A DNA stretch of 64,000 nucleotides, taken from Crenothrix sp043729335. Lineage in GTDB: Bacteria; Pseudomonadota; Gammaproteobacteria; Methylococcales; Methylomonadaceae. Below the pieces are notes generated by a model. It did no database searches, was not told the DNA's origin, and saw only the letters and a program-made list of their open reading frames with translations. Location: contig NZ_JAYTLQ010000002.1 in the NCBI RefSeq assembly GCF_043729335.1, positions 124,001-188,000 on the forward strand. Reading direction: 5' to 3'. The position numbers and the translations under genes were made by a program. This document shows, piece after piece, positions 25,394-34,723 of this stretch (positions are counted from its first letter, which is position 1; each line of letters begins with the position of its first letter).

Positions 25394-26564
25394 GCGTTGA
25401 ATTTGCCGGAAGGTCTATGCGGGCGCTGATGGCGTTCCATTGGTCGAGTAGCGTATGCAGTGAAGCGCATAAAGGCGTTTCATGACACAGGATAATCTCT
25501 TGGTAGGTGTCAGGGTCAAGGTTATAAATGAAATTGGGAATGTTGTCATCGTAGTTATCTTCAAACTGAATGACTGAAGCAATGGCATTGCTGACATGAA
25601 TCGGCGAGCGAGTGGTGCTTTGCACTTTTACTTTGTAACCTTTGCGCTCCAGCTCACGTCCGAGCAGATAAGCAGGCGCATTGCATTCACCTGAACCCAG
25701 CACCAGAATGGGACGCTTATGGGATAAAACCGTGTTGGGTTTAAAAAATGCAGCCAAACTATCAACAACATTAGTCCCCATCGTAATCGGGGTATCTATG
25801 CCTTGTCGCCCTGGCCAGCCAAATAACTGCTTTTTACAGCCGCCATTACCAGACACATTGACGGTAATATTATTCAGTATTTTGTTTTCGTGCTCTTCAA
25901 AATGAAACCAGCCTTGCCGAAGAGAAACCCATTCCACAGCCACACCCGCTTCTGCTTCTAATGCTTTGCGGTCTGTAGGGTTGGCAAAATTAATCAAGCT
26001 AACAATAAAGACCTTGCACAGATTAGGATTAATAGTCTGGTAAGCCTGAATCAGGCGTAAAAAAGTTTTACCGGTGCTGATTTCATCATCAATTAATACC
26101 AGCGTTTTAGCCTGTAGAAATTGCTGCTGGCGCTCTGATGAATCCGGATAGTATAAAAAGAAATCAGTGGCATGGCTGTGCGCTTCTTTAAACTCTAAAC
26201 GCGCCACACCATTAATATGGTAACGGGTGGTTTGCATGAACAAACCGTCCTGAATGCCTTCACGGTAAGCTGCTGCAAACACGCCATACCCTAAGCCGGT
26301 TGCGGTTTCTGCCATACCCAGCCACAGCGACTCACCGATAATACCACGCTTTAAAACAGCACGCGCCAAAGCCCGATAAGACCAGCTCATAAAGCGTGGC
26401 GACACTGGATAATGCTTGCCCAATATTTTACTGACTAACAAAAACTTGCGCTTGCTACTGATGCGCGCAGCAAAGCCCAATAAGCGCTTAAGCGGAACCG
26501 AACCCGGTTCCATATTAATGTGTAATAAACCGGTTTCTAGGGTAACAGTGAGTGTTTTGGGCAT
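25365..26564 (-). CDS. Phosphoribosyltransferase-TRSP domain protein
   Basis: 399 residues. The N-terminal half is a PRTase_2-type phosphoribosyltransferase, with the PRPP loop in TLVLIDDEISTGKTF (about residues 153-167) and GLGYGVFAAAYRE before it. The C-terminal half is a TRSP domain (ILVLGSGECNAPAYLLG, then STTRSPI). Proteins of this architecture belong to the biosynthetic module linked to Ter systems. No terD-like gene, cell-surface Ter protein or ATP-grasp partner is visible here. It starts 17 bases after the GH17 gene and overlaps the HAD gene downstream. Confidence 0.85.
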   Translation of the reverse strand: MPKTLTVTLETGLLHINMEPGSVPLKRLLGFAARISSKRKFLLVSKILGKHYPVSPRFMSWSYRALARAVLKRGIIGESLWLGMAETATGLGYGVFAAAYREGIQDGLFMQTTRYHINGVARLEFKEAHSHATDFFLYYPDSSERQQQFLQAKTLVLIDDEISTGKTFLRLIQAYQTINPNLCKVFIVSLINFANPTDRKALEAEAGVAVEWVSLRQGWFHFEEHENKILNNITVNVSGNGGCKKQLFGWPGRQGIDTPITMGTNVVDSLAAFFKPNTVLSHKRPILVLGSGECNAPAYLLGRELERKGYKVKVQSTTRSPIHVSNAIASVIQFEDNYDDNIPNFIYNLDPDTYQEIILCHETPLCASLHTLLDQWNAISARIDLPANSTHATLHFFRP

Positions 26565-26581
26565 GAAGTTGTCTTAAAAGC

Positions 26582-28270
26582 CTATCGTTTACTGCGTTGA
26601 CTACTCAGCAAAAATGCGCTGGCCAGTAAAATTAGACTGGTAAACCATTGCACCAGCTGCAAATTGGTAATGCTAAAAATTAATGCCCGGCCAAAGCGTC
26701 TGTATAGATCAGGATTTTCAAGGATAAAATCACGCCCCACCATAAAAGCACGGGTTTCGCCGATAATCAGGCCAACGGCGATAGCTATCAAGCTGTAACC
26801 AACAATTTTAGGGTGTACCAAACTCTGCGAAGTACCGATTAAAGTATTGAGTGCAAGCGTCTTTTCCGGCAATGGCTTATTGGCCACGTAGTGCGTGATC
26901 ATTAAGCCCAGCAACCCAAATACGGGAATAGTCGTCAGGATAAACGGGAAGCTGATGTAACGGCCATCGGTAGCCAGTGTATAGGTTCTGTAAATAGCCA
27001 GCACTACAAACAACACGTAAAGAAGATATAGCCCAAGCCCCACTTTCTGATTAGCCGCTTTTTTATTGAATATATCGCTGGCCCGCTGTGCTAATAAAAT
27101 CACCAGCAACGTATTTAAACTGACCGCTAAAATGCTTTGCACATAGTGCTCGGTTGTGTAACTGGTATTCCAGGCCTGACACGCCAAACTCACCAACGCA
27201 ATACTGAGCAGATGCAAGAACAGCAAAAACACCGCCGTGTGCGCCGTGCTAAAAGCCTGTAATTGCTTACGGTAACACACTGCACCGATCAGAAAAATAC
27301 CGCACGCATAGCCAAATTGCTGTAGCCAGTGTGGATTTTGGTAAACTTTGCCGGTGAGTGGGAACACCTCTTCACGATCCGTGGAAAAAATACCCCAGTT
27401 TGCGCCAATCACGCCTTCTAAAGCATTTTTCCAGGGTTGGTCGAAAGCCTCAACGATGTTGTAATCAAAATGTTTTTCAGTGGCGATTTTAATCAGGCTG
27501 CGGATAAAAGTGGCTTCGTTGGTAACGCTAGGCACAGACCAACCGCGCTGACGACCGGCACTTGGCCAACCTGATTCACCGATTAATATGGGTTTGCCAG
27601 GGGCAATCGTGCTGGCCTCTTGCTGGACTATGTTATAGATTTTAGCGATATGAGCAGGCGCTTGCTCAACTGGGATCGGCTGATCTTCCCAGTAAGGCAA
27701 AATATGAATAGTAATAAAATCGACTTCTTTAATAAGCTGTGGATTTTTCATATACATCGACCAGACATCCGCGTAAGACACCGGTTGTTTGACCGCCGCT
27801 TTGACTTCACGGATATAACCAATCAGCTCCTCAGGTTCCATCTCGCCGCGCAATAACACTTCGTTGCCGACGATAACCCGCTTGATCACATCGGGATAAG
27901 TATTGGCGGCATGAATAAGCTCTTGAAGCTCGGTTCTGATATCTTTTTTAATAAAACCAATCCAGGCACCCTGAATCATTTTTAAGCCATGTTTTCTGGC
28001 AAGTTCCGGTATTTTACTGAATATCCATGCGCTGGAATAAGTACGTATAGTGTGGGTTTTTTGGGATAACAACCGCAAGTCTTCATCGATTTGCTCTACG
28101 CTGGGGAATTTTTCTTCCAGCGGACTTTGGCCTTCACGAAAGGGCGCATACGACATGCTGTTAAGCTTACCTTGCGGCACATCCGGGCCTACATCTTGGG
28201 GTAAGTTAATAAACCAGCCGAATAATCCGTTGATTAATATAAGCAGGGCAGCGATTAGAAATATTCTCAT
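26582..28270 (-). CDS. Membrane-anchored GH17 beta-1,3-glucan hydrolase/transferase
   Basis: Family 17 glycoside hydrolase domain after one N-terminal membrane segment. Likely catalytic acids are the Glu of VGNEVLLRGE (proton donor) and of LIGESGWPS (nucleophile). About seven further hydrophobic helices form the C-terminal half. Such proteins act on beta-1,3-glucans in the periplasm and are linked to cyclic or branched glucan synthesis. The longest frame begins at 28351; I prefer the ATG at 28270 (MRIFLIAALL), giving 562 residues with the membrane anchor at the N-terminus, because GGAG lies near it. It heads a string with the PRTase-TRSP and HAD genes. Confidence 0.85.
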   Translation of the reverse strand: MRIFLIAALLILINGLFGWFINLPQDVGPDVPQGKLNSMSYAPFREGQSPLEEKFPSVEQIDEDLRLLSQKTHTIRTYSSAWIFSKIPELARKHGLKMIQGAWIGFIKKDIRTELQELIHAANTYPDVIKRVIVGNEVLLRGEMEPEELIGYIREVKAAVKQPVSYADVWSMYMKNPQLIKEVDFITIHILPYWEDQPIPVEQAPAHIAKIYNIVQQEASTIAPGKPILIGESGWPSAGRQRGWSVPSVTNEATFIRSLIKIATEKHFDYNIVEAFDQPWKNALEGVIGANWGIFSTDREEVFPLTGKVYQNPHWLQQFGYACGIFLIGAVCYRKQLQAFSTAHTAVFLLFLHLLSIALVSLACQAWNTSYTTEHYVQSILAVSLNTLLVILLAQRASDIFNKKAANQKVGLGLYLLYVLFVVLAIYRTYTLATDGRYISFPFILTTIPVFGLLGLMITHYVANKPLPEKTLALNTLIGTSQSLVHPKIVGYSLIAIAVGLIIGETRAFMVGRDFILENPDLYRRFGRALIFSITNLQLVQWFTSLILLASAFLLSSQRSKR

Positions 28271-28473
28271 AGCGGTATATCTACTCCACAACGTTGGTAA
28301 TGCGATGCGTGTTAGTGCAAACGATGGTAAAACCAGAACATTGTAGGACATCTATGACGAATAGACCTAGTTCGGTGTAATGTAAAATTTTCTTAAACGA
28401 TTTGGCAGGGTGTTTTAACCGACGGTAAAAACACCCCATTAGATTTTTTAGCTGATGCTGTGCTGAATCCTCG

Positions 28474-28791
28474 CTATTGTTTTATGCTTTTGTAATGCTC
28501 TTCGCTTTCACGAATGATTTTATTGCCTTCAGAAATTAAGCGATTGCCTTCTTCAATTTTGGCTTCTCCAACGCTTACCATGGTGTTCCCCCGCTCAACC
28601 AATTGTTTGCCGCTTTTCCAGCGCTCACCCAAACTGGCAATGCCTTGGCTTTCGCGTAGCATGGTTTCGCCAGAAATAATCGGCTCAGGTTCAGGAGCAA
28701 CTACTGGCTCAGACGCGCAACCCATAAACAACATCGATAAACAAACAGGTATCAAGCGACGTGAAGCGTGGAAAGATTTCTGCATAGTCAT
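28474..28791 (-). CDS. Putative lipoprotein with Gly-Glu-rich helical repeats
   Basis: About 105 residues from the ATG at 28791, which has AAGGA 6 bases upstream; the longer frame from 28872 adds an unlikely extension. A lipobox (LFMGC) follows a short signal sequence, so the protein should be lipid-anchored. After a proline-rich linker (EPVVAPEPEPI) the chain has heptad-like blocks ending in G-x-x-x-I/L and VGEAKIEEGNRLISEGNK, suggesting a helical or coiled-coil stalk. No family recognised. Confidence 0.6.
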   Translation of the reverse strand: MTMQKSFHASRRLIPVCLSMLFMGCASEPVVAPEPEPIISGETMLRESQGIASLGERWKSGKQLVERGNTMVSVGEAKIEEGNRLISEGNKIIRESEEHYKSIKQ

Positions 28792-28916
28792 AATTTTCCT
28801 TGAGTGTTGATAGTTAATGAACAATGCCATTAATGTTACAAAATAGATTACCGGTTGCAAATTATTTTTCACAACAAAATACTTGGAATCATAAATAAAA
28901 TCATCAATATTGATAA

Positions 28917-31900
28917 TTAAGCCTCAAAAAGCAGCGCTAACGCGTTAATTTTTTCTAATTCGGGCTTATCTTCATAAACCCCCGCCATTGCCACATCGGG
29001 TTGCATACCGCGTACAAACAAATAACGCACACCACCAAAATGCTGTTGATAATTATAATCAGGTAAACGCGTTTGCAAGTATCGGTGCAAAACCACACTA
29101 TAAAGCCAGTATTGCAAGCCATAATTATGTTCGCGCATGGCTTGCGTCAGTGTTTCATCACAGTAATCCGGTAAAGTGTTAGTTTTATAGTCCATGACAT
29201 AGTAACGCCCTTGATACGCACAAATCAAATCAATAAAACCAGTAAGATAGCCCGCAATTTGCTTGCTATCTAAAATCTGAAATGTAGGGCTGTCTTGTAA
29301 AATATGGTTTATTCCCAACGTATTTACGGGATTTAATGGCAAATAAAATGGCATTTCTTTAAGACAATATTGATCTTGCACATTCATCAAACAAAAATCC
29401 GGATCATTTTTAGACAATGGCGTTGTCACCACGGCATACAATAGCTCATCCAACAATTCCGGACGTTCCAGCTTAAGTCCATGACGCAAGCACACTTTAG
29501 TTTTTTGCACGGAAATATCTTTACGCTCCGCTAACTGCTTAAAATTATTAGTTTCCAGCAATTCATGAACCACATTACCGGTATGCGCTCCTTTGGGTAA
29601 TAACGGTTGCACAGCGTCAAATCGAGTTTGTTGCTCATCCGCTTTGTCGTCCGGAAATTCCGGCGTTTCTTGAACCGTTAATGCCGATAACGCGGTATAA
29701 CTGCTCATCTGCCAAGGCGTGTATAAAGATCGGTAGCGTTTTAATGCCTGTAAATCTAAGTTTTCAACCCGCTTTTGATAACGCCCAGTGGGCGTTTCGG
29801 ACAGATCAAGTAATTGATAATCAAACACTTGCGCATACTGTATTTTGAATGATTTTAGCCTGGCTTCTTGCATAGCAAAATCAGCATCGGCAAATTCCAG
29901 CAACCACGCCATCGCCGAGTTATTCGCCGTGGTCGCCGTACGCACATCTGCCCACGCTAAATAACAGCGGTATTTCGCACGGGTAACTGCCACATACAAT
30001 ACCCGTAAATCTTCGGCCAGTTCTTCATCAAGCGCCTGCAAACGACGCTTTGCAAACTCATCCGAGCCTAAATCGGCGACCATCTGGCCGTTTTCATGGC
30101 AAATTACTAGCGGATTATCGTAACTGTTGCGTTGCCACAAGTAAGGGCAAAACACGATGTTATATTCCAAGCCTTTTGAACGGTGTGTGGTAACAATTTT
30201 GACGGCATTGTCATCGCTTTCCAAGCGCAATTGCTGATCTTCACTACCACTCGCTTGCGTTATGGCAGTACGCAACCAATCTACGGTTTTGTTGATAGTT
30301 AGCAGCTGATCAACAGCCGTTTGCTGCATCAATTCCAGTAAATGCTGTATGTTGGTAAGCTGCCGTTCTGACAGGTTTGTTGTTGACAGATAGGTTTTGA
30401 TTTTCTCCTGTGCCATCACCTGTTGCATCATGGCCATCAGGCCGTATTTTTGCCATTGTTGATGATAGGCAAAAACGCGCTCCATGCCATCATCCACAGC
30501 GGTTTCATCATTGATAAAACCATAAAAACCCTGTCCATTGAGGCCAAACCAATCCAAAGTCATCGCCTGCTTAAACAACGCCATATCACCTGGATGGGCT
30601 ATTGCGTGCAGCAAAGTGTACAGGTCAATGGCTTCAGGCGTAGAAAATACCGATTCCATACTGTTAAGCACAGACGGTATATTAGCGCCCCGAAGGGCAG
30701 CTTGATAGTCTCGGGCTTGCTGGTTGCTCCTGACCAAAATGGCAATATCTTTAGGCTGTATACTGCGCTTGCTGGGTTCCGGTGTGACGGCTTGTATGCT
30801 GTAGTCTTGAGTCAATAAGTTAATAATTTCAACAACCACTGCATTGCGTACCGCTAAGCCTGCGGCTCCACTGCTCCAGTGGCCTTTTGAGGTTTCACTG
30901 GGTGGTAGCTGCCAAAGCACCATAGGCGCGATGATCTGATCGGTGTGATATAAACTGCCACGTGCTGCTGACAATCCGGATGCAACAGGAATAAATTGTA
31001 AATCTTGCAGAAAAAAAGCATTTTGCCGTTGAAATAAACCATTAACCGCTTCAACCAATTGTGGCTGCGAACGCCAGTTGCTGGCGAGCGTAAACCGATG
31101 TTCGGCAGCTTTTTGTGCGCCCAGATAAGAATAGATATCGGCGCCGCGAAATTTATAAATAGCCTGTTTTGGATCGCCAATCAGGTACAAATACTGTGTT
31201 GGCGCGGCAAAAATACTGGAAAAAATACACCATTGGTTATCATCAGTGTCTTGAAATTCATCAATCAGCGCGACACTAAAAGCCTCTCGTAATTGGCTAA
31301 TCAACGCTACGCCTTTTTCACCCGTCAAGCTATCTGCCAAACGCGTTATTAAATCATCAAAAGACATCACGTTTTGTTGCTGTAACTGCCTGTCAACATC
31401 TACGCGCAAGTGTTCCAGCAAGGTACGGCGCAATATCAAGCTACTTTGGTCAATCAATAGCACCAGCTTATCAAATGGCTCGGTATTAATACCTAAACTG
31501 TCCAAATACTCTAGCTTGCGATCATCACCACTTTGGGTTTTAGTGGTGCGAAATTTATGGCCGTTCAGCGCGTCTTTCAGCCCTTGCCCCGTCAACAAGG
31601 CAAATGCTTCCTTACTGGGTAATTGCGCACTGTCGCCTTGTAACCAGGCCTTCAATTCATTAGCGTGACTTTCAAAGTCTTTGATAGCACTGGCCTTAAA
31701 TTTATCTTCACTAAAACTGTTTTGCAGGATAACGATCACATCTGAGCATGTGTCATTGGCCAAAGCAGCCCAGCGCTTAAGTTCTAGCAAAACACTCTCT
31801 AGTTCTTGATGCGCCGGATAAACACTAATATGAGAGGCAATCTTATCAACACTGCTCAAGAGTTTATCGGGGGTATTGTAAGTTGCCGTTAGAATGCCTG

Positions 31901-32429
31901 CTTCCCAAACTGTGCGCGGATAAATGTAGCGCCGCCAAAAATCATGGGCACATTGCTGCTTTATAGCCTGAATACTATCCACTAATTCAGTGGTAAATAA
32001 TTGCCCACTTTCCAGTGGTCGTTCCTGTAATACGCGCTGACAAAAACCGTGTATGGTAAAAATACTGGCTTGGTCAATATTTAGCAGGGCATTATCTAAG
32101 CGTTGTTTGATATCCGCTAACGTCAGCTCAGACTTATTCGGCAAATTATTTAACCACTCGATTATTGTACTATCCACACCACTCGTGTTATCAGTTAAGG
32201 CTTTCCTGGCTTCTGCAAGCCTGGCACGAATACGGTCTCTTAATTCTTCAGTTGCCGCTTTGGTAAAGGTGACTACCAGTATCTTTTCTATTTCTATATT
32301 CTGCTCAACCACAAAACGCAAGGCAAGCATAGCAATAGCGTAGGTTTTTCCAGTACCAGCACTGGCCTCTATAAGGTTAACACCTTTATGAAGACAGGTT
32401 GTTATAGGATTAAAATGATCAGTTTGCAT
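28917..32429 (-). CDS. recB: Exodeoxyribonuclease V beta subunit RecB
   Basis: Helicase-nuclease subunit of RecBCD, which processes double-strand ends for recombination. Walker A is EASAGTGKT near residue 25, helicase motif II is LIDEFQDTD, the RecB-type motif HRSKGLEY follows, and the C-terminal nuclease core is YVMDYKTN. The frame extends to a TTG at 32480, but the ATG at 32429 (MQTDHFNP) gives a family-like N-terminus and 1170 residues. No clear ribosome binding site precedes it. recC and recD, normally adjacent, are not in the flanking genes: rpsT lies upstream and a lipoprotein gene downstream. Confidence 0.93.
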   Translation of the reverse strand: MQTDHFNPITTCLHKGVNLIEASAGTGKTYAIAMLALRFVVEQNIEIEKILVVTFTKAATEELRDRIRARLAEARKALTDNTSGVDSTIIEWLNNLPNKSELTLADIKQRLDNALLNIDQASIFTIHGFCQRVLQERPLESGQLFTTELVDSIQAIKQQCAHDFWRRYIYPRTVWEAGILTATYNTPDKLLSSVDKIASHISVYPAHQELESVLLELKRWAALANDTCSDVIVILQNSFSEDKFKASAIKDFESHANELKAWLQGDSAQLPSKEAFALLTGQGLKDALNGHKFRTTKTQSGDDRKLEYLDSLGINTEPFDKLVLLIDQSSLILRRTLLEHLRVDVDRQLQQQNVMSFDDLITRLADSLTGEKGVALISQLREAFSVALIDEFQDTDDNQWCIFSSIFAAPTQYLYLIGDPKQAIYKFRGADIYSYLGAQKAAEHRFTLASNWRSQPQLVEAVNGLFQRQNAFFLQDLQFIPVASGLSAARGSLYHTDQIIAPMVLWQLPPSETSKGHWSSGAAGLAVRNAVVVEIINLLTQDYSIQAVTPEPSKRSIQPKDIAILVRSNQQARDYQAALRGANIPSVLNSMESVFSTPEAIDLYTLLHAIAHPGDMALFKQAMTLDWFGLNGQGFYGFINDETAVDDGMERVFAYHQQWQKYGLMAMMQQVMAQEKIKTYLSTTNLSERQLTNIQHLLELMQQTAVDQLLTINKTVDWLRTAITQASGSEDQQLRLESDDNAVKIVTTHRSKGLEYNIVFCPYLWQRNSYDNPLVICHENGQMVADLGSDEFAKRRLQALDEELAEDLRVLYVAVTRAKYRCYLAWADVRTATTANNSAMAWLLEFADADFAMQEARLKSFKIQYAQVFDYQLLDLSETPTGRYQKRVENLDLQALKRYRSLYTPWQMSSYTALSALTVQETPEFPDDKADEQQTRFDAVQPLLPKGAHTGNVVHELLETNNFKQLAERKDISVQKTKVCLRHGLKLERPELLDELLYAVVTTPLSKNDPDFCLMNVQDQYCLKEMPFYLPLNPVNTLGINHILQDSPTFQILDSKQIAGYLTGFIDLICAYQGRYYVMDYKTNTLPDYCDETLTQAMREHNYGLQYWLYSVVLHRYLQTRLPDYNYQQHFGGVRYLFVRGMQPDVAMAGVYEDKPELEKINALALLFEA

Positions 32430-32560
32430 AAAATAATAGAGTACCCAGAAGCTAACTTTAAAAACATGCCCACGTAACAATCGGTCAAAGCAAAATGAAT
32501 ACCTACTCGTTAACGTCCATTAAAGCTTTTTTAAACAGCGGATTGCAATTCTTATTGCAT

Positions 32561-32595
32561 AAAAAAAGGCCGAACCCCAAAGAGTTCGGCCTTTT
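32561..32595 (-). terminator. Intrinsic terminator of rpsT
   Basis: Arms AAAAGGCCGAAC (32564-32575) and GTTCGGCCTTTT (32584-32595) with an 8-base loop, followed on the minus strand by seven T residues. It ends the rpsT message just before recB. Confidence 0.9.
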
Positions 32596-32617
32596 CATTT
32601 AAAGCAAGGCTAGTGGC

Positions 32618-32881
32618 TTACGCCATAGACTTTACTTTGGAATTCAATCTGCTCTTACCGCGTGATGCTTTATTTTTGTGGATAATGCCTTTCGTTACCG
32701 CAGAATCGATAATGGGCATAACTACTGTTAAAGCTGCTTGAGCTTGTGCTTTATCGCCGGATTTAACGGCTAAAATCACTTTCTTTACGAAAGTACGCAA
32801 ATTGCTGCGTTGTCCTACGTTGCGAACACGGCTCTTTTCTGCTTGTTTCGCGCGTTTTTTTGCCTGTGGGGAATTAGCCAT
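32618..32881 (-). CDS. rpsT: 30S ribosomal protein S20
   Basis: 87-residue basic protein that binds the 5' domain of 16S rRNA early in assembly. The family N-terminus MANSPQAKKRAKQAEK and the helical block VGQRSNLRTFVKKV are clear, and the C-terminus ends KSRLNSKVKSMA. Monocistronic: divergent from murJ and closed by its own terminator at 32561-32595. murJ next to rpsT is the usual gammaproteobacterial order. Confidence 0.98.
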   Translation of the reverse strand: MANSPQAKKRAKQAEKSRVRNVGQRSNLRTFVKKVILAVKSGDKAQAQAALTVVMPIIDSAVTKGIIHKNKASRGKSRLNSKVKSMA

Positions 32882-32980
32882 AAGTTACCGATGCTTCAAA
32901 GTCAAGTTAATTAGTCAGGTATTATGGTTTTAAATGCTATGATTGTCAACTTTTAACCAAATCTTTATACAGGATTCGCT

Positions 32981-34522
32981 TTGAGCCGCCAGCTTTTCAA
33001 ATCCACCTTAATTGTCAGTAGCATGACGCTTATTTCGCGTCTGCTGGGCTTTGTGCGCGACATGTTAATTGCCCGCTTATTTGGTGTTGATTTGGCAACC
33101 GATGCGTTTTTTGTCGCGTTTAAAATCCCTAATTTTTTGCGGCGTTTGTTTACCGAAGGCGCGTTTGCCCATGCCTTTGTGCCTATCGTCACTGAGTACA
33201 AAGAAAACTCTGATCCCGCCACCCTCAAGCAATTTATCAACAAAAGCACGGGCACGCTAGCGGTTATTTTATTGGCGATAACAGTACTCGGAGTCATTAT
33301 AGCGCCGTTGCTGATTATTTTATTAGCACCCGGTTTCTCCTGGCAAGGCACACAGCATGACCTTGCCGTACAGATGTTGCAAATCACCCTGCCCTATCTG
33401 TTTTTTATAGGACTAACGGCGTTGGCAGGCAGCATCCTTAATGCCCATGATAAATTTGCCGTCCCCGCATTAACGCCGGTATTTTTAAACCTGTGCATGA
33501 TTGCCACGGCTATTTATTTAGCGCCCAAAATGCACGAACCCGTTATTGCATTAGCCTGGGGGGTGTTTATTGCAGGGATAGTACAGGTGTTGTTTCAGCT
33601 TCCGGCGCTGATGCAACTGGGCTTGTTGCCGCGTTTGCAAATGGACTTTAAAGATCCCGGCATCCAGCGTTTTCTTAAACAATTACTGCCGTCAATATTC
33701 AGCGTGTCAGTTACGCAGATTAATTTATTGCTGGATACCTTAGTTGCGTCTTTCTTAACGGTCGGCAGCGTATCGTGGTTATATTATTCTGACCGTTTGG
33801 TGGAATTTCCGGTGGGTATATTAGGCTTGGCTTTGGGCAGCGTGATATTACCGCATCTGTCCAAAAATACCGCCTTTGATAATCGTGAAGCATTTTCTCA
33901 AACCATAGATTGGGGTTTGCGCTTGGGCATACTTATTGGTATGCCCGCGACGCTGGGGCTAATTTTATTGGCTGAACCGTTATTATCCACGCTATTTCAA
34001 TACAAAGAATTCGGTGCGCAAGACGTGATTTTATCAGCGCAAAGTTTGCGGGCGTATGCGATTGGCGTGTTAGGGTATATTTTGATTAAAGTATTGGTCG
34101 GAGGCTTTACCGCACGTCAGGACATGAAAACACCCGTGCGTTACGGTATTTACGCGATGGTCGCCAGTCTTGCCCTGAATGTGCTGGCCATTCCCATGCA
34201 CCATGCGGGACTGGCGCTGGCAACTTCTTTGGGCGCATTCATTAATGTGGGATTATTACTAAAGACTTTGCTTAAACAACAGGTGTATCGACCGACTGCG
34301 GGTTGGCTGTTATTTGCCATCCGTATTGTGTTAGCCAGTGCAGCCATGTCCTGGGTATTATATAAGTGGGTTAACCCGGAATGGTGGCAGGACTGGAGTT
34401 CCAGCGAACGGATTTTAAATCTGCTATTGTGGGTCAGCATCGGCATAGTCATCTATACCGCAAGCCTTGTATTAAGCGGCGTAAGGTTACGGCATTTGGC
34501 TGTGCCGCATGATAGAATGTAA
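32981..34522 (+). CDS. murJ: Lipid II flippase MurJ
   Basis: MOP-superfamily flippase of 513 residues that moves lipid II across the inner membrane for peptidoglycan synthesis. It has about 14 hydrophobic helices. The conserved N-terminal block STLIVSSMTLISRLLGFVRD is followed by FFVAFKIPNFLRRLFTEGAF, a MurJ signature with the needed arginines. TTG start at 32981 with AGGA upstream. It is divergent from rpsT and followed by a terminator-like hairpin. Confidence 0.96.
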   Translation: MSRQLFKSTLIVSSMTLISRLLGFVRDMLIARLFGVDLATDAFFVAFKIPNFLRRLFTEGAFAHAFVPIVTEYKENSDPATLKQFINKSTGTLAVILLAITVLGVIIAPLLIILLAPGFSWQGTQHDLAVQMLQITLPYLFFIGLTALAGSILNAHDKFAVPALTPVFLNLCMIATAIYLAPKMHEPVIALAWGVFIAGIVQVLFQLPALMQLGLLPRLQMDFKDPGIQRFLKQLLPSIFSVSVTQINLLLDTLVASFLTVGSVSWLYYSDRLVEFPVGILGLALGSVILPHLSKNTAFDNREAFSQTIDWGLRLGILIGMPATLGLILLAEPLLSTLFQYKEFGAQDVILSAQSLRAYAIGVLGYILIKVLVGGFTARQDMKTPVRYGIYAMVASLALNVLAIPMHHAGLALATSLGAFINVGLLLKTLLKQQVYRPTAGWLLFAIRIVLASAAMSWVLYKWVNPEWWQDWSSSERILNLLLWVSIGIVIYTASLVLSGVRLRHLAVPHDRM

Positions 34523-34570
34523 TATTGGCTTTATTGAAGATTTCATCTTGTGCCTTTCTGGTCTAAAACC

Positions 34571-34600
34571 TCCCCCTTTAGGGGGATTTTTAATTTTGAC
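34571..34600 (+). terminator. Hairpin with U-rich tail after murJ
   Basis: TCCCCC-TTTA-GGGGGA stem with tetraloop, followed by TTTTTAATTTT. Suits termination of murJ. The same hairpin read on the minus strand looks like the right-end hairpin of IS200/IS605-type elements (see the neighbouring structured element). Confidence 0.6.
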
Positions 34601-34719
34601 AACGTTACGCGAGTATCGTTGTCCTTTACGGTAACCGCCTCGTTCACGGGGAGGAACAATCCACCGACCTCTATCCGTCGGCGGGTGTCACTCGACGGAT
34701 TGAGGTTGGGTGTGGATTG
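34598..34719 (+). other. Strongly folded element directly before ribF
   Basis: Two hairpins. The first pairs GACAACG (34598-34604) with CGTTGTC (34617-34623). The second is long: 34657-34664 with 34712-34719 (8 bp), 34665-34671 with 34702-34708 (7 bp, one G-U), and 34673-34680 with 34693-34700 (8 bp), capped by a 12-base loop. It ends 4 bases before the ribF ATG and contains its only purine-rich region (GGATTG) in the stem. It could control ribF translation, or be the end of a mobile element. The minus strand has an open frame of 60 codons here that I do not accept as a gene. Confidence 0.6.
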
Positions 34720-34723
34720 AAAC

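Noticed and set aside
32430..32480. 17-codon upstream extension of recB from a TTG
   Set aside because: Hydrophobic extension not seen in RecB; the ATG at 32429 gives a standard N-terminus.
34708..34723. GTGGATTGAAAC resembling the end of a type I CRISPR repeat
   Set aside because: Single copy, no repeat-spacer array and no cas gene in the window.
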